A stretch of DNA of 64,000 nucleotides from Enterococcus plantarum (GTDB lineage Bacteria; Bacillota; Bacilli; Lactobacillales; Enterococcaceae): contig NZ_MIKA01000007.1 of assembly GCF_001730295.1 (NCBI RefSeq), positions 19,633 to 83,632 of the forward strand, written 5' to 3'. Positions 8,357-17,026 of this stretch are shown in pieces. A program made the translations under genes and the position numbers. Position 1 is the stretch's first letter. Each line of letters begins with the position of its first letter. Below the pieces are notes generated by a model that was not told where the DNA came from, made no database searches, and saw only the letters and a program-made list of their open reading frames with translations.

Positions 8357-10087
8357 TTGAAATTGATGTGGCGTTACACGATGAGATATAAGAAATTATT
8401 GTTTTTAGATTTCATTTGTGTTTTTGGATTTATATTGATAGAACTAGGCTTACCAACGATTTTGGCACGAATGATCGACGTTGGGATCAAAAATAATGAC
8501 TTTGACTATGTAAAACAGCAAGGGTTATTGATGATTGGAATCACAGTTGTCGGTGTAGTTATGAATATCATGTTGGGGTATTTTGGCGCACGAATGACAA
8601 CGAATATTGTTCGTGATATTCGGGATGATTTATTTGAAAAAGTACAGACTTTTTCCCATCGTGAATATGAAACGATTGGTGTATCATCATTGATTACCAG
8701 AACAACGAATGATGCGTACCAAATCATGTTGTTTATGGGAAATATTTTACGGATTGGGTTCATGACTCCGATGATGTTTATTGTCAGCTTATATATGGTT
8801 ATGCGGACAAGCCCATCTTTAGGATGGTTCGTTTTAGGAGCCTTGCCATTTCTTTTGGCAGCAGTGGTATTGATTGCTAAAATATCTGAACCGTTATCAA
8901 ACAAACAACAAAAAAACTTAGACGGAATCAATAGTATTTTAAGAGAAAATCTTTCTGGGTTACGAGTGATTCGTGCGTTTGTCAATGAGAAGTTCGAAGA
9001 AAGTCGTTTTAGTAAAGTCAATGAAGACTATACTAAAAGCTCAAAAAGCCTATTCCGTTTGATGGCAGCAGCACAACCAGGATTTTTCTTCCTGTTCAAT
9101 ATTGTGATGGTGTTGATTATTTGGAATGGTGCACTTCAAATCGACCAAGGCAGTTTGTTAGTTGGGGATTTGATTGCGTTTATCGAATATATTTTTCATG
9201 CACTTTTCTCGTTTATGTTATTTGCTAGTGTGTTTATGATGTATCCTCGTGCGGCTGTTTCAGCTCGCCGAATTCAAGAAGCATTCGATATGGAACCTGT
9301 GATTCGTGAAAATGAAGCAGGCGTTACAGAAACAAAAACAAAAGGCTATTTAGAATTTAAAAACGTTACATTTGCATACCCTGGACACTCAGAAAGTCCA
9401 GTGATCCGTAACGTTAGCTTTACAGCTTCCCCTGGTGAAACTGTTGCATTTATTGGGAGTACTGGGAGTGGGAAATCTACTTTGATCCAACTGATTCCAC
9501 GCTTTTATGATGTTTCAGAAGGAGAAGTACTTCTCGATGGAGTAGATGTACGTGATTATAAATTGAGTGCATTACGTAATAAAATCGGTTATATTCCACA
9601 AAAAGCGTTGCTATTTACAGGAACGATCGCGGAAAATATGCGATATGGGAAAGAAGATGCGACGATCGAAGAAATGGAATTAGCAGCAGATATCGCACAA
9701 GCGACAGAATTTATTTCACAAAAGCCTGACGGATATGATGAACTTCTTTCAGAAGGTGGAACTAATTTCTCTGGTGGTCAAAAACAACGTTTGGCAATCG
9801 CTAGAGCTGTGATTCGTCGCCCAGAAGTTTATATATTTGATGATAGTTTTTCAGCGCTAGATTATCAAACTGATGCGAAGTTAAGAGCTCGTTTGAAAAA
9901 AGAAACGACCGAATCAACTGTTTTGATTGTCGCACAACGAGTTGGAACGATTATGCATGCAGATAAAATTATCGTTTTAAACGAAGGGGATGTCGTTGGC
10001 ATGGGTACCCATCGTGAATTACTTGAGAATTGCCCTATCTATTATGATATTGCTGCTTCTCAATTGTCAGAGGAGGAATTAGCATGA
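8357..10087 (+). CDS. Heterodimeric ABC multidrug exporter, degenerate-site subunit
   Basis: A 576-residue type-IV ABC exporter half: six membrane segments in residues about 15-300 and a C-terminal ATPase domain. Walker A is GSTGSGKST (about 367-375), the signature is SGGQKQR (about 472-478) and Walker B is VYIFDDS (about 491-497). The residue after the Walker B Asp is Asp rather than the catalytic Glu, so this half has a degenerate ATP site. The start is TTG, eight bases after GGGAG. It overlaps the next gene by ATGA. The pair resembles enterococcal EfrAB/EfrCD-type drug exporters; I cannot say which. Confidence 0.9.
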   Translation: MKLMWRYTMRYKKLLFLDFICVFGFILIELGLPTILARMIDVGIKNNDFDYVKQQGLLMIGITVVGVVMNIMLGYFGARMTTNIVRDIRDDLFEKVQTFSHREYETIGVSSLITRTTNDAYQIMLFMGNILRIGFMTPMMFIVSLYMVMRTSPSLGWFVLGALPFLLAAVVLIAKISEPLSNKQQKNLDGINSILRENLSGLRVIRAFVNEKFEESRFSKVNEDYTKSSKSLFRLMAAAQPGFFFLFNIVMVLIIWNGALQIDQGSLLVGDLIAFIEYIFHALFSFMLFASVFMMYPRAAVSARRIQEAFDMEPVIRENEAGVTETKTKGYLEFKNVTFAYPGHSESPVIRNVSFTASPGETVAFIGSTGSGKSTLIQLIPRFYDVSEGEVLLDGVDVRDYKLSALRNKIGYIPQKALLFTGTIAENMRYGKEDATIEEMELAADIAQATEFISQKPDGYDELLSEGGTNFSGGQKQRLAIARAVIRRPEVYIFDDSFSALDYQTDAKLRARLKKETTESTVLIVAQRVGTIMHADKIIVLNEGDVVGMGTHRELLENCPIYYDIAASQLSEEELA

Positions 10088-11850
10088 AAAACGCACTCTC
10101 TTCTATTAGACGTTTAGGCAGATACATCAATCCTTACAAAGGAACTTTTATTTTAGTGATTATCTTTACTGTTTTAACTGTGGCCTTTAATGCTGCAATG
10201 CCATATGTTTCAGGGTTGCCCATAACAGAAATCAGTAAAAATGTTGCTGCTGGAAATGGGTTGAATTACGCCTATATCATCAAATGTCTAATTTGGATAT
10301 TGATTGTAGGGCTTGGGTATTGTGGGGCACAATTTTTGTCAGGATTTTTGATGGCAACAGTTGTTCAACATTCAATGCGAGATTTGCGTCGAGATATCGA
10401 TGAAAAAATCAACCGATTACCTGTTTCTTATTTTGACAAAAATCAACAAGGAAACATTTTGTCTCGCGTGACTAATGATGTGGATGCTGTGAGTAATGCG
10501 ATGCAGCAAAGTTTCATCAATATCGTTTCAGCTATTTTAGGTATTGTGATGGCTGTTGTGATGATGTTTTATATCAATTGGCTGATGGCATTGATTTCGA
10601 TCATCATGATTCCGTTATCATTATTTATTTCAAAAACGATTGTCGGTATTTCACAAAAATACTTCCAAGGTATGCAAAATGCACTTGGAAATCTAAATGG
10701 ATATGTTCAGGAAAATATGACTGGTTTTAGCGTTTTAAAACTGTATGGACGTGAAAAAGAAACGTTACAAGGGTTTAAAAACGTCAATCACAATCTGAAT
10801 AGCTTTGGGTTTAAAGCAACGTTTATTTCAGGATTGATGTTGCCGCTTGTTCAGATGACAGCATATGGTACGTATATCGGTATGGCTGTGTTAGGTAGTT
10901 ACTATGTGATTACAGGTGCTATCGTAGTTGGACAATTACAAGCGTTCATTCAATACATTTGGCAAATCAGTCAGCCAATGGGGAATATCACACAATTGTC
11001 AGCGGCGTTACAAAGTGCTTCAGCAGCGACTACCCGTGTCTTTGAAATTTTAGATGAGCCGGAAGAAGAATTAAATGAACAAGATATCCCATTACCGGAA
11101 AATGTGCAAGGATCGGTTCAATTTGATAATGTCAGCTTTAGCTATGATCCAGCGAAACCATTGATTAGGAACTTGAACTTTGAAGTCCAAGCAGGACAGA
11201 CTGTTGCAATCGTAGGACCAACTGGAGCGGGTAAAACAACCTTGATTAATTTACTGATGCGTTTTTATGATGTCAATGAAGGAGCTATCAAAATTGACGG
11301 CATCGATACGAAAAAAATGGATCGCAGTGATGTTCGTTCAGTTTTTGGTATGGTCTTACAAGATGCTTGGTTATACGAAGGTACGATTGCTGATAATATT
11401 CGTTTTGGTAAATTAGATGCGACGGATTATGAAATAGTTGATGCAGCGAAGACGGCCAATGTTGATCATTTTATTCGGACAATGCCAGATGGGTATGAGA
11501 TGGAAATCAATTCTGAAGGAGATAATGTTTCTCTAGGACAAAAACAATTACTGACGATTGCCAGAGCAGTGATTTCCGATCCAAGAATCCTTATTTTAGA
11601 TGAAGCGACAAGTTCTGTAGATACTCGTTTAGAAGCCTTGATTCAAAAAGCGATGGAGCGAGTGATGGAAGGGCGCACAAGCTTTGTAATTGCTCACCGT
11701 CTATCAACGATTCGTGAAGCTGATTTGATCTTGGTGATGAACCAAGGTGAAATCATTGAAAAAGGAACTCACAATGAGCTATTAGAGCAAGGCGGTTTCT
11801 ATGAGAAACTATATAATAGCCAATTTGCAGAAGATGGCGATTACGATTAA
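10084..11850 (+). CDS. Heterodimeric ABC multidrug exporter, catalytic subunit
   Basis: A 588-residue partner of the preceding gene, overlapping it by four bases (ATGA), so the two are translationally coupled. The membrane domain spans about 20-310. Walker A is GPTGAGKTT (about 378-386), the signature is SLGQKQL (about 483-489) and Walker B is ILILDEATSS with the catalytic Glu at about 507. The altered signature SLGQ pairs with the partner's degenerate Walker B, leaving one canonical site, the known asymmetric arrangement of EfrCD- and TM287/288-type transporters. A strong terminator follows. Substrates (drugs, dyes or lipids) are not predictable. Confidence 0.92.
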   Translation: MKNALSSIRRLGRYINPYKGTFILVIIFTVLTVAFNAAMPYVSGLPITEISKNVAAGNGLNYAYIIKCLIWILIVGLGYCGAQFLSGFLMATVVQHSMRDLRRDIDEKINRLPVSYFDKNQQGNILSRVTNDVDAVSNAMQQSFINIVSAILGIVMAVVMMFYINWLMALISIIMIPLSLFISKTIVGISQKYFQGMQNALGNLNGYVQENMTGFSVLKLYGREKETLQGFKNVNHNLNSFGFKATFISGLMLPLVQMTAYGTYIGMAVLGSYYVITGAIVVGQLQAFIQYIWQISQPMGNITQLSAALQSASAATTRVFEILDEPEEELNEQDIPLPENVQGSVQFDNVSFSYDPAKPLIRNLNFEVQAGQTVAIVGPTGAGKTTLINLLMRFYDVNEGAIKIDGIDTKKMDRSDVRSVFGMVLQDAWLYEGTIADNIRFGKLDATDYEIVDAAKTANVDHFIRTMPDGYEMEINSEGDNVSLGQKQLLTIARAVISDPRILILDEATSSVDTRLEALIQKAMERVMEGRTSFVIAHRLSTIREADLILVMNQGEIIEKGTHNELLEQGGFYEKLYNSQFAEDGDYD

Positions 11851-11852
11851 TC

Positions 11853-11902
11853 AAAAGAGGGTGAGATGTGACTCGTAGAGTCATATCTTACCCTCTTTTT
11901 TT
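11853..11902 (+). terminator. Terminator after the ABC exporter pair
   Basis: A long stem (AAAAGAGGGTGAGAT with its complement, tip GACTC/GAGTC) is followed by T7. Confidence 0.9.
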
Positions 11903-11980
11903 ATTGATACAAAGAAGACTTTTCAACTACGTAATTGAGTTAAATTTGTTATACTGAAGTTAGTAGAAGAGGTGAATAGG

Positions 11981-12472
11981 ATGACAAAAGAATATTTTAT
12001 TGCGGCAAGTGCCGATGTTTACGGGAATGTGGTGCTGGCTAAAGATACTAGTATTTGGTTTCAATCTGTCCTTAGAGGCGATAACAATTCGATTACGATC
12101 AATGCAGGAAGTAATGTGCAGGACGGGACAGTGATCCATGTCGATCAAGATGCTGCAGTTGTTATTGGTGAAAACGTAACGATTGGTCATCACTGTATGC
12201 TACATGGCTGTACAATAGAAGAGGGTGCCTTGATTGGTATGAGTTCAACGGTGCTGAACCATGCGGTGATTGGAAAGAAAAGTTTAATAGGTGCAGGTTC
12301 CTTAGTCACAGAAGGAACAGAGATTCCACCAAACGTTTTAGCATTTGGACGACCAGCGAAAGTTATTCGTCCGTTAACCAGAGAAGAAATTCGGAAAAAT
12401 AAAGAAAATGCCCAGCATTACGTGGCATTGTCGAAAGAATTTGCTGCTGGAAATTATGCGCGATTAGAATAG
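11981..12472 (+). CDS. Gamma-carbonic-anhydrase-like hexapeptide protein
   Basis: A 163-residue left-handed beta-helix protein of the YrdA/PaaY type. Repeated hexapeptides run through residues 10-120. The three metal ligands of gamma carbonic anhydrases are present as His53 (in VIHVD) and His70/His75 (in GHHCMLHGC); the C-terminus is helical. Many such proteins bind zinc but have unproven carbonic anhydrase activity, so this remains a family call. The ATG at 11981 is chosen because AGAGG at about 11968 lies upstream of it; an in-frame GTG at 11972 overlaps that site. An extended -10 (TGTTATACT) ends at 11955. Confidence 0.88.
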   Translation: MTKEYFIAASADVYGNVVLAKDTSIWFQSVLRGDNNSITINAGSNVQDGTVIHVDQDAAVVIGENVTIGHHCMLHGCTIEEGALIGMSSTVLNHAVIGKKSLIGAGSLVTEGTEIPPNVLAFGRPAKVIRPLTREEIRKNKENAQHYVALSKEFAAGNYARLE

Positions 12473-12549
12473 AAAGCAATTCTAGTCCAAACCATTTACT
12501 GGCACTTATCAATCACAGACGTATTCTTTAAGAAAGAGGCGAAGCAAAG

Positions 12550-12915
12550 ATGTATTTAAAAATCAGTAACGAAGCGCAGGTAAAATTGACACCTTACATC
12601 GAAAGTAAAGCAGTGATTATTTTGGATTTAGATGATGGTGTGGGTAACTATTCTAAAATGGGTGTTTGTTCTCTTGATACAAGTTTTCGTTTATTGGTAT
12701 TGGATCAAGTACAGGATAAATCTGATTTTGGTTTAACTGTAGATTCAGATATAGGAGCTATTTATATCAAGGATTATTCCAAACGATATTTAGATGAAGA
12801 GATGATCTTAGAAGTAGACCCTCGATTACAAGTATTTAAGTTAAAAAGTCCTAGTGGTGTTTTGGACGGAAATGTCCCAATCGTAGATTTACGACCAGAA
12901 AAAGGCATATCATAA
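12550..12915 (+). CDS. HesB-like iron-sulfur biosynthesis domain protein (YqkB type)
   Basis: A 121-residue protein of the FeS-biosynthesis (HesB-like) fold as found in B. subtilis YqkB. The family's beta-rich core is visible (VIILDLDDG, FRLLVLDQ, IYIKDYSKRYL). It has only one cysteine (in GVCSLD) and lacks the three-Cys pattern of true A-type carriers, so a scaffold role is unlikely or altered. A GAGGCGAAG-type site precedes the ATG. It is followed directly by a copy of the dispersed hairpin repeat. Confidence 0.7.
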   Translation: MYLKISNEAQVKLTPYIESKAVIILDLDDGVGNYSKMGVCSLDTSFRLLVLDQVQDKSDFGLTVDSDIGAIYIKDYSKRYLDEEMILEVDPRLQVFKLKSPSGVLDGNVPIVDLRPEKGIS

Positions 12916-12917
12916 TA

Positions 12918-13140
12918 GAGGTTGGGGCAGAAGTGTTTAACTCCGAGAAATAAGAAGGAATTGACGAAAATTGCTCTTCAAATTTTTGTGACCAAGTAGG
13001 TACTGTGCAACATCAACTTGTTCCTTGTTGTGTTTTACAGCAATTTCGGCTTATTTCCGAAGGAGTTGCTTCTGCGCCCACCGTTTATTCGGTTACTAAG
13101 AGCCTGAAACATAACGTTTTTAGTTATGTCCCAGGCTCCT
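12918..13140. repeat. Dispersed intergenic hairpin repeat, full copy 1
   Basis: A 223-base element that recurs almost exactly at 43181-43405 (about eight substitutions by eye) and in short form at 23193-23263. Its first part folds as a long imperfect hairpin: the left arm from GCAGAAGTG to GAGAAATAAG (about 12927-12953) pairs with CTTATTTCC through GCTTCTGC (about 13051-13077). A second hairpin (GAGCCTG-AACATAAC with its complement, about 13100-13138) ends at the stop of the convergent flavin reductase gene and can act as its terminator. Confidence 0.85.
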
Positions 13141-13760
13141 TAATTTGGTCTTTTTAAATCAAATAAGTTGCTAATATGAGCATACGTATTACCAGCCAAA
13201 CGAGCAATCGGATTAAAGGTTTCTGGTAGGATATACTCGCTTTCTTGATCAAATACAGCTTCATCAAAATAAAAATCGGTTATTTCAATGATAAACAAAT
13301 CAGTGATAATCTGGTCATCATGATTTTTCACTGGAACATATTGATGTAATCTCGCTTCCATACGAATAGGTGCAGCCGTAATTCCAGGAACCTTAACCGT
13401 TTTACTTGTTGTTGTGTCTAATTTATTGACGATGATTTCACTTTGGTCTGACTTTAAAGAAGCGGCTGTTTGATTCATGGATTCAACTACTTGGTCATTA
13501 ACCAAGTGAATCACCAATTCATTTGTTTCTATAATATTTCTGGCAGTATCTTTTATTTCGCCATTTCGCCTAAGAATCGATAAGGTGACTAATGGAATGT
13601 CAGAAGCTGCAGCGTTAAAAAAACTAAATGGTGCGGCATTTACCGTATCATGAGCCCTATTCAATGTGGTTACCCATGCGATTGGGCGTGGAATGATGCT
13701 ACCTGATAGAAATTTATACGATTGCTTTGCTGATAAATGCTTAGTTGAATAATGCAACAT
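13140..13760 (-). CDS. Flavin reductase family protein
   Basis: A 206-residue FMN-binding split-barrel protein of the NADH:FMN oxidoreductase-like family. The conserved N-terminal block is present (SGSIIPRPIAWVTT, then NAAPFSFFNAA). It starts 20 bases after the ring-cleaving dioxygenase-like gene, with GGAGAAG before the ATG, so the two form an operon. In Firmicutes such pairs are often induced by quinones or aromatic electrophiles. It probably handles a flavin or quinone in the cytoplasm; the substrate is not known. Confidence 0.85.
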   Translation of the reverse strand: MLHYSTKHLSAKQSYKFLSGSIIPRPIAWVTTLNRAHDTVNAAPFSFFNAAASDIPLVTLSILRRNGEIKDTARNIIETNELVIHLVNDQVVESMNQTAASLKSDQSEIIVNKLDTTTSKTVKVPGITAAPIRMEARLHQYVPVKNHDDQIITDLFIIEITDFYFDEAVFDQESEYILPETFNPIARLAGNTYAHISNLFDLKRPN

Positions 13761-13780
13761 ATGGCTTCTCCATTTCCTAA

Positions 13781-14755
13781 TTATTGACGAATTTTATTCG
13801 CATCAGAAGTATCAAAGGGTCTGACAAATTCTTCGATTTCTTTTCTTTTTCCTTCTAAAAACGGTGGTAAAGATAATTTTTCTCCGGCGGCTTCATAGGT
13901 TTCATCTTCTAAGAAACCAGGTCCATCGGTTGCTAATTCAAATAAAATATGTGGAGCTGCTCTAAAATAATCAGATTTAAAATAAAAACGTTCAACAAAG
14001 CCAGAGTTAGGAAATTGAAGTTGATTGATTTTATTGATCCAAAAACGTAAAGCATCTTGATCCGCGACGCGAAGAGCTAAATGATGAACATTCCCAAAGC
14101 CTTCTTGTGCTTCTGGAAGATCGTCTCGATGTTCAACAATGATACTGCCACCATTGCCCCCTTCACCTACCTCAAATAAATGGAAACTTCCTTCCGCATC
14201 AACTAGCTTAAATCCCAATACCTCGACTAAAACCCGTTGCATATGTTCAAAATCTGCTACAGTGACAAAAACAGGCCCCAATCCAATCAGCGCATGTTCA
14301 GCTACAACATCTGTTTTTTCCCAAGGCGTCCCGCTAGCTACGCCATAATTATTCTCATCAGAAATCAATTGATATTGTTGTTTATCGAAATCTTCAAATT
14401 CTAGGTATTTTTTTCCAAAACGTTGTTGGATTTCGCCGTGGTCGATTCGATGCTCATTAAAACGATCGACCCAAAAATCTAAAGAAGCATCGCTTTTAAC
14501 ACGGAAAGATGTGCGAGAAATAGAATTGGTTCCTTTGGTTCCTTGTGGAATACCTGGGAAATCAAAAAAGGTCATGTCAGTACCGGCTGATCCAAGATCA
14601 TCAGCAAAAAAGAGATGGTAGGTTTGGATATCGTCTTGATTAACTGTTTTTTTGATCAAGCGCAACCCTAAAGTGTCTGTAAAAAAGCGATAGATTTTTT
14701 CTGCGCTAGATGTCATTGCTGTAACATGATGAATTCCACGAATTTGTGTATGCAT
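13781..14755 (-). CDS. Ring-cleaving dioxygenase-like VOC protein (MhqO/MhqA type)
   Basis: A 324-residue protein with two vicinal-oxygen-chelate (glyoxalase-fold) modules, about 1-150 and 155-315. The first starts GIHHVTAMTSSAEK, and the second carries NVHHLALRV and ILFELATDGPGF, giving candidate metal ligands His and Glu. This pattern is that of MhqO/MhqA-type proteins, induced by methylhydroquinone and catechol in B. subtilis. CCTCC complement (GGAGG) precedes the ATG. A palindrome upstream at 14790-14806 may be the operator. Operon with the flavin reductase gene. Confidence 0.88.
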   Translation of the reverse strand: MHTQIRGIHHVTAMTSSAEKIYRFFTDTLGLRLIKKTVNQDDIQTYHLFFADDLGSAGTDMTFFDFPGIPQGTKGTNSISRTSFRVKSDASLDFWVDRFNEHRIDHGEIQQRFGKKYLEFEDFDKQQYQLISDENNYGVASGTPWEKTDVVAEHALIGLGPVFVTVADFEHMQRVLVEVLGFKLVDAEGSFHLFEVGEGGNGGSIIVEHRDDLPEAQEGFGNVHHLALRVADQDALRFWINKINQLQFPNSGFVERFYFKSDYFRAAPHILFELATDGPGFLEDETYEAAGEKLSLPPFLEGKRKEIEEFVRPFDTSDANKIRQ

Positions 14756-14789
14756 AATATAAAACCTCCAATTGTTTGTTATGAAATTT

Positions 14790-14806
14790 ACTTACTAAAA
14801 GTAAGT
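14790..14806. promoter_or_regulatory. Palindromic operator candidate upstream of the dioxygenase operon
   Basis: ACTTACT-AAA-AGTAAGT is a perfect 7-3-7 inverted repeat. On the minus strand it lies just downstream of a candidate promoter (TTGCTT, 17 bases, TAAACT), about 35 bases before the dioxygenase start. The position suits a MarR- or DUF24-type repressor sensing electrophiles; the regulator is not encoded nearby. Confidence 0.5.
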
Positions 14807-14919
14807 TTACATCTAAACTAATAATTAAGCAACTGTTTTATCCTTTTTAACTATTGATGGAAGGAACAAAGAAGAGTAGTATAAGAATAATAACTGGAAA
14901 AAGAAAGTGAGGGGAAATC

Positions 14920-15789
14920 ATGAAAGAGAAAAAAACATTTCATGTGAATGGCTATGCTGCATTAGTCGTGTTGGTTAGCTTAATTATAATTGGCGGGTAC
15001 TGTACTTATACTGGAGTGACAATCGAAAGTTTTGGTATGATTGCAATTGGTTTGGTGTTGTGGGTGATTTCAGCTTTATTTCTGAGTTCTTTAACAATAG
15101 TTAGTCCGAATCAAGCAAAAGCAATCTTGTTTTTTGGTCAATACTTAGGCACCATTAAAGAGAATGGCTTATTTGTGACAACACCTTTAACGCAAAAAAT
15201 TAATGTTTCCTTGAAAGTCCGAAATTTTAATAGCTCACTATTAAAAGTAAATGATTCAGACGGAAATCCTGTCGAAATTTCTGCAGTTGTTGTATTTAAA
15301 GTAGTTGATACCGCGAAAGCCCTATTTGATGTGGACCGCTATCAAGATTTTATAGAAATCCAAAGTGAAACGGCGATTCGTCACATTGCAACACAATATC
15401 CCTACGATACGTTTAATGAGGATGATTTGACTCTACGAGGAAATACAACCGAAGTTTCAGAAGAAATGGCGAAAGAATTGCAAGAACGTTTAGCTGTTGC
15501 TGGAGTAGAAGTCATTGAAACCCGTTTAAACCATTTAGCCTATGCGACTGAAATTGCTAGTGCTATGCTGCAAAGGCAACAAGCAAAAGCGATTCTTTCA
15601 GCAAGACAAATCATTGTTGAAGGAGCAGTTTCGATGACTCAAATGGCTTTGGAACAAATAGAAGATGGACAAGAAATCAACTTTACTGACGATCGGAAAG
15701 TTCAATTAATCAACAATCTACTCGTTTCGATCATTACAGATAAAGGCACCCAACCAGTGATTAATACTGGAGATGTTCATGAAAAGTAA
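14920..15789 (+). CDS. SPFH/Band 7 domain membrane protein
   Basis: A 289-residue protein with two N-terminal membrane segments (about 11-30 and 37-58) followed by an SPFH/prohibitin domain (about 60-250). Typical SPFH sequence is visible: IVSPNQAKAILFFGQYLGT, LKVRNFNSSLLKVND, and the late QRQQAKAILSARQ helix. Such proteins oligomerise on membranes, often supporting protease or microdomain functions. GAGGGGAAATC precedes the ATG. It lies 65 bases ahead of a HAD hydrolase gene on the same strand. No protease partner is adjacent. Confidence 0.87.
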   Translation: MKEKKTFHVNGYAALVVLVSLIIIGGYCTYTGVTIESFGMIAIGLVLWVISALFLSSLTIVSPNQAKAILFFGQYLGTIKENGLFVTTPLTQKINVSLKVRNFNSSLLKVNDSDGNPVEISAVVVFKVVDTAKALFDVDRYQDFIEIQSETAIRHIATQYPYDTFNEDDLTLRGNTTEVSEEMAKELQERLAVAGVEVIETRLNHLAYATEIASAMLQRQQAKAILSARQIIVEGAVSMTQMALEQIEDGQEINFTDDRKVQLINNLLVSIITDKGTQPVINTGDVHEK

Positions 15790-15854
15790 AATGGATCCAT
15801 ATTTCTGTTTCTAATTTAAAAAAACAAGATAAAACAATAGAAAGTGAGACATCT

Positions 15855-16508
15855 ATGCAGTATAAAACAATTTTGTTTGACTTAGATGGAACCATCACAG
15901 ATTCCGGAGAAGGGATCATCAACTCGGTTCTTTATGCTTTAAAAAAAATGAATGTAAATGTACCGGAACAGCGAGAGTTATATTCTTTTATCGGACCGCC
16001 TTTAATCGACTCATTTAAAACGGTTTGTCATTTAGATCGTCATACTTCAGAGCAGGCAGTAAGTTATTACCGTGATTATTATCAATCCAAAGGAATGTAT
16101 GAAAATAACCTATATGAGGGGATTGTCGAAGTACTAGCTGATTTAAAACAAGCTGGCTGCGCTCTTTATATTGCAACATCTAAACCAGAAATCTACGCCA
16201 AGCAAATCTTGACGCACTTTGATTTAGATCATTATTTTGTTGGGATTTATGGAGCAAGTTTAGATAGTGGGCGTTCAAAAAAAGGGGATGTCATACGATA
16301 TGCCCTCCAATCAGCAGGTATCACGAATTTAAATGAAACATTGATGATCGGTGATCGCAGCCATGATATGATAGGCGCAAAAGAAAACGAATTAGCGTGC
16401 ATGGGTGTGCTGTATGGATTTGGAGATCAAGTAGAATTGGAATCAACGGGTGCTGATTATTTAGCTATAACGCCAAAAGATGTAGAGAAGATTATCATAA
16501 GAAACTAA
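15855..16508 (+). CDS. HAD-superfamily hydrolase, phosphoglycolate phosphatase-like
   Basis: A 217-residue HAD phosphatase. Motif I is FDLDGTITDSG (Asp9, Asp11), motif II is ATSKPE near residue 115, and motif IV is IGDRSHDM near residue 165; the four-helix cap lies between. The architecture matches the Gph/PpaX/YjjG group, which hydrolyse small phosphate monoesters (phosphoglycolate, pyrophosphate or nucleotides). The substrate is not determined by sequence. GTGAGAC is a weak ribosome site. A decayed nox gene follows. Confidence 0.87.
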   Translation: MQYKTILFDLDGTITDSGEGIINSVLYALKKMNVNVPEQRELYSFIGPPLIDSFKTVCHLDRHTSEQAVSYYRDYYQSKGMYENNLYEGIVEVLADLKQAGCALYIATSKPEIYAKQILTHFDLDHYFVGIYGASLDSGRSKKGDVIRYALQSAGITNLNETLMIGDRSHDMIGAKENELACMGVLYGFGDQVELESTGADYLAITPKDVEKIIIRN

Positions 16509-16567
16509 AAAGAAAGACTTCTTATTGGCGTAATTAAGTTCAATATAGCACGAATAGGAACGCTTTA

Positions 16568-16851
16568 TGAGCAAAATAAAACAGTTATTGTGGGTGCTAA
16601 TCATGCAGGAAACGCTGCGGGAAAAGCAGTATAGAGAGGGCGTCAAATCGAATCGTATACGAAGAGGACTCGCGCCGTATCATTAGTACGCAGATGGTGT
16701 CATTTGAAGATATCTCAATGGGACTCCATAGGTTCTCACTGGCAATTTTAGAAAAAGTGACAATCAATAGACTAAATTACTCGATATTTTCTTCTTACGC
16801 CACTTTAATCAACCTTATAATCATAGTAGAATGGTTAAGTTTAGTGCTTAA
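16568..16851 (+). pseudogene. NADH oxidase relic with large internal deletion
   Basis: Three frames together give the two ends of a water-forming NADH oxidase. From ATG 16568 comes MSKIK, then one frame over TVIVGANHAGNAAGKAV (the FAD-binding N-terminus). Straight after, in another frame from about 16643, comes NRIVYEEDSRRIIS, TQMVSFEDISMG and FSLAILEKVTINRLN, matching the C-terminal dimerisation domain. A last shift at about 16800 gives HFNQPYN, as in HFNKPYNYI of the family, ending at TAA 16849-16851. Roughly 370 central codons are missing. Family sequence is from memory. Confidence 0.75.
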
Positions 16852-16976
16852 TAATCGGTTTTTTTCAAGGCTGAGGACACAAGTTCTCAGTCTATTTAGT
16901 TGATTTTAAAAAGAAATCAAATCTTACAAGTTAGTGACGTTTCTCTAAAAAAGTTTAAATTTAAAAAGCTTTCATG

Positions 16977-16982
16977 TATAAT
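16977..16982 (+). promoter_or_regulatory. Extended -10 of mltG
   Basis: TATAAT preceded by ATG (a TG-type extension) and, 17 bases upstream, a weak TTTAAA (16954-16959). AAGGAGG follows at 17013-17019. Confidence 0.5.
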
Positions 16983-17026
16983 GGTAAAAGTTAAACAAGA
17001 TACATAGAAAGTAAGGAGGATTTGTT

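Noticed and set aside
16635..16655. RGRQIES after the N-terminal nox fragment, resembling GRQIE of some Nox proteins
   Set aside because: The C-terminal fragment starts in another frame at about 16643, so this is a junction coincidence.
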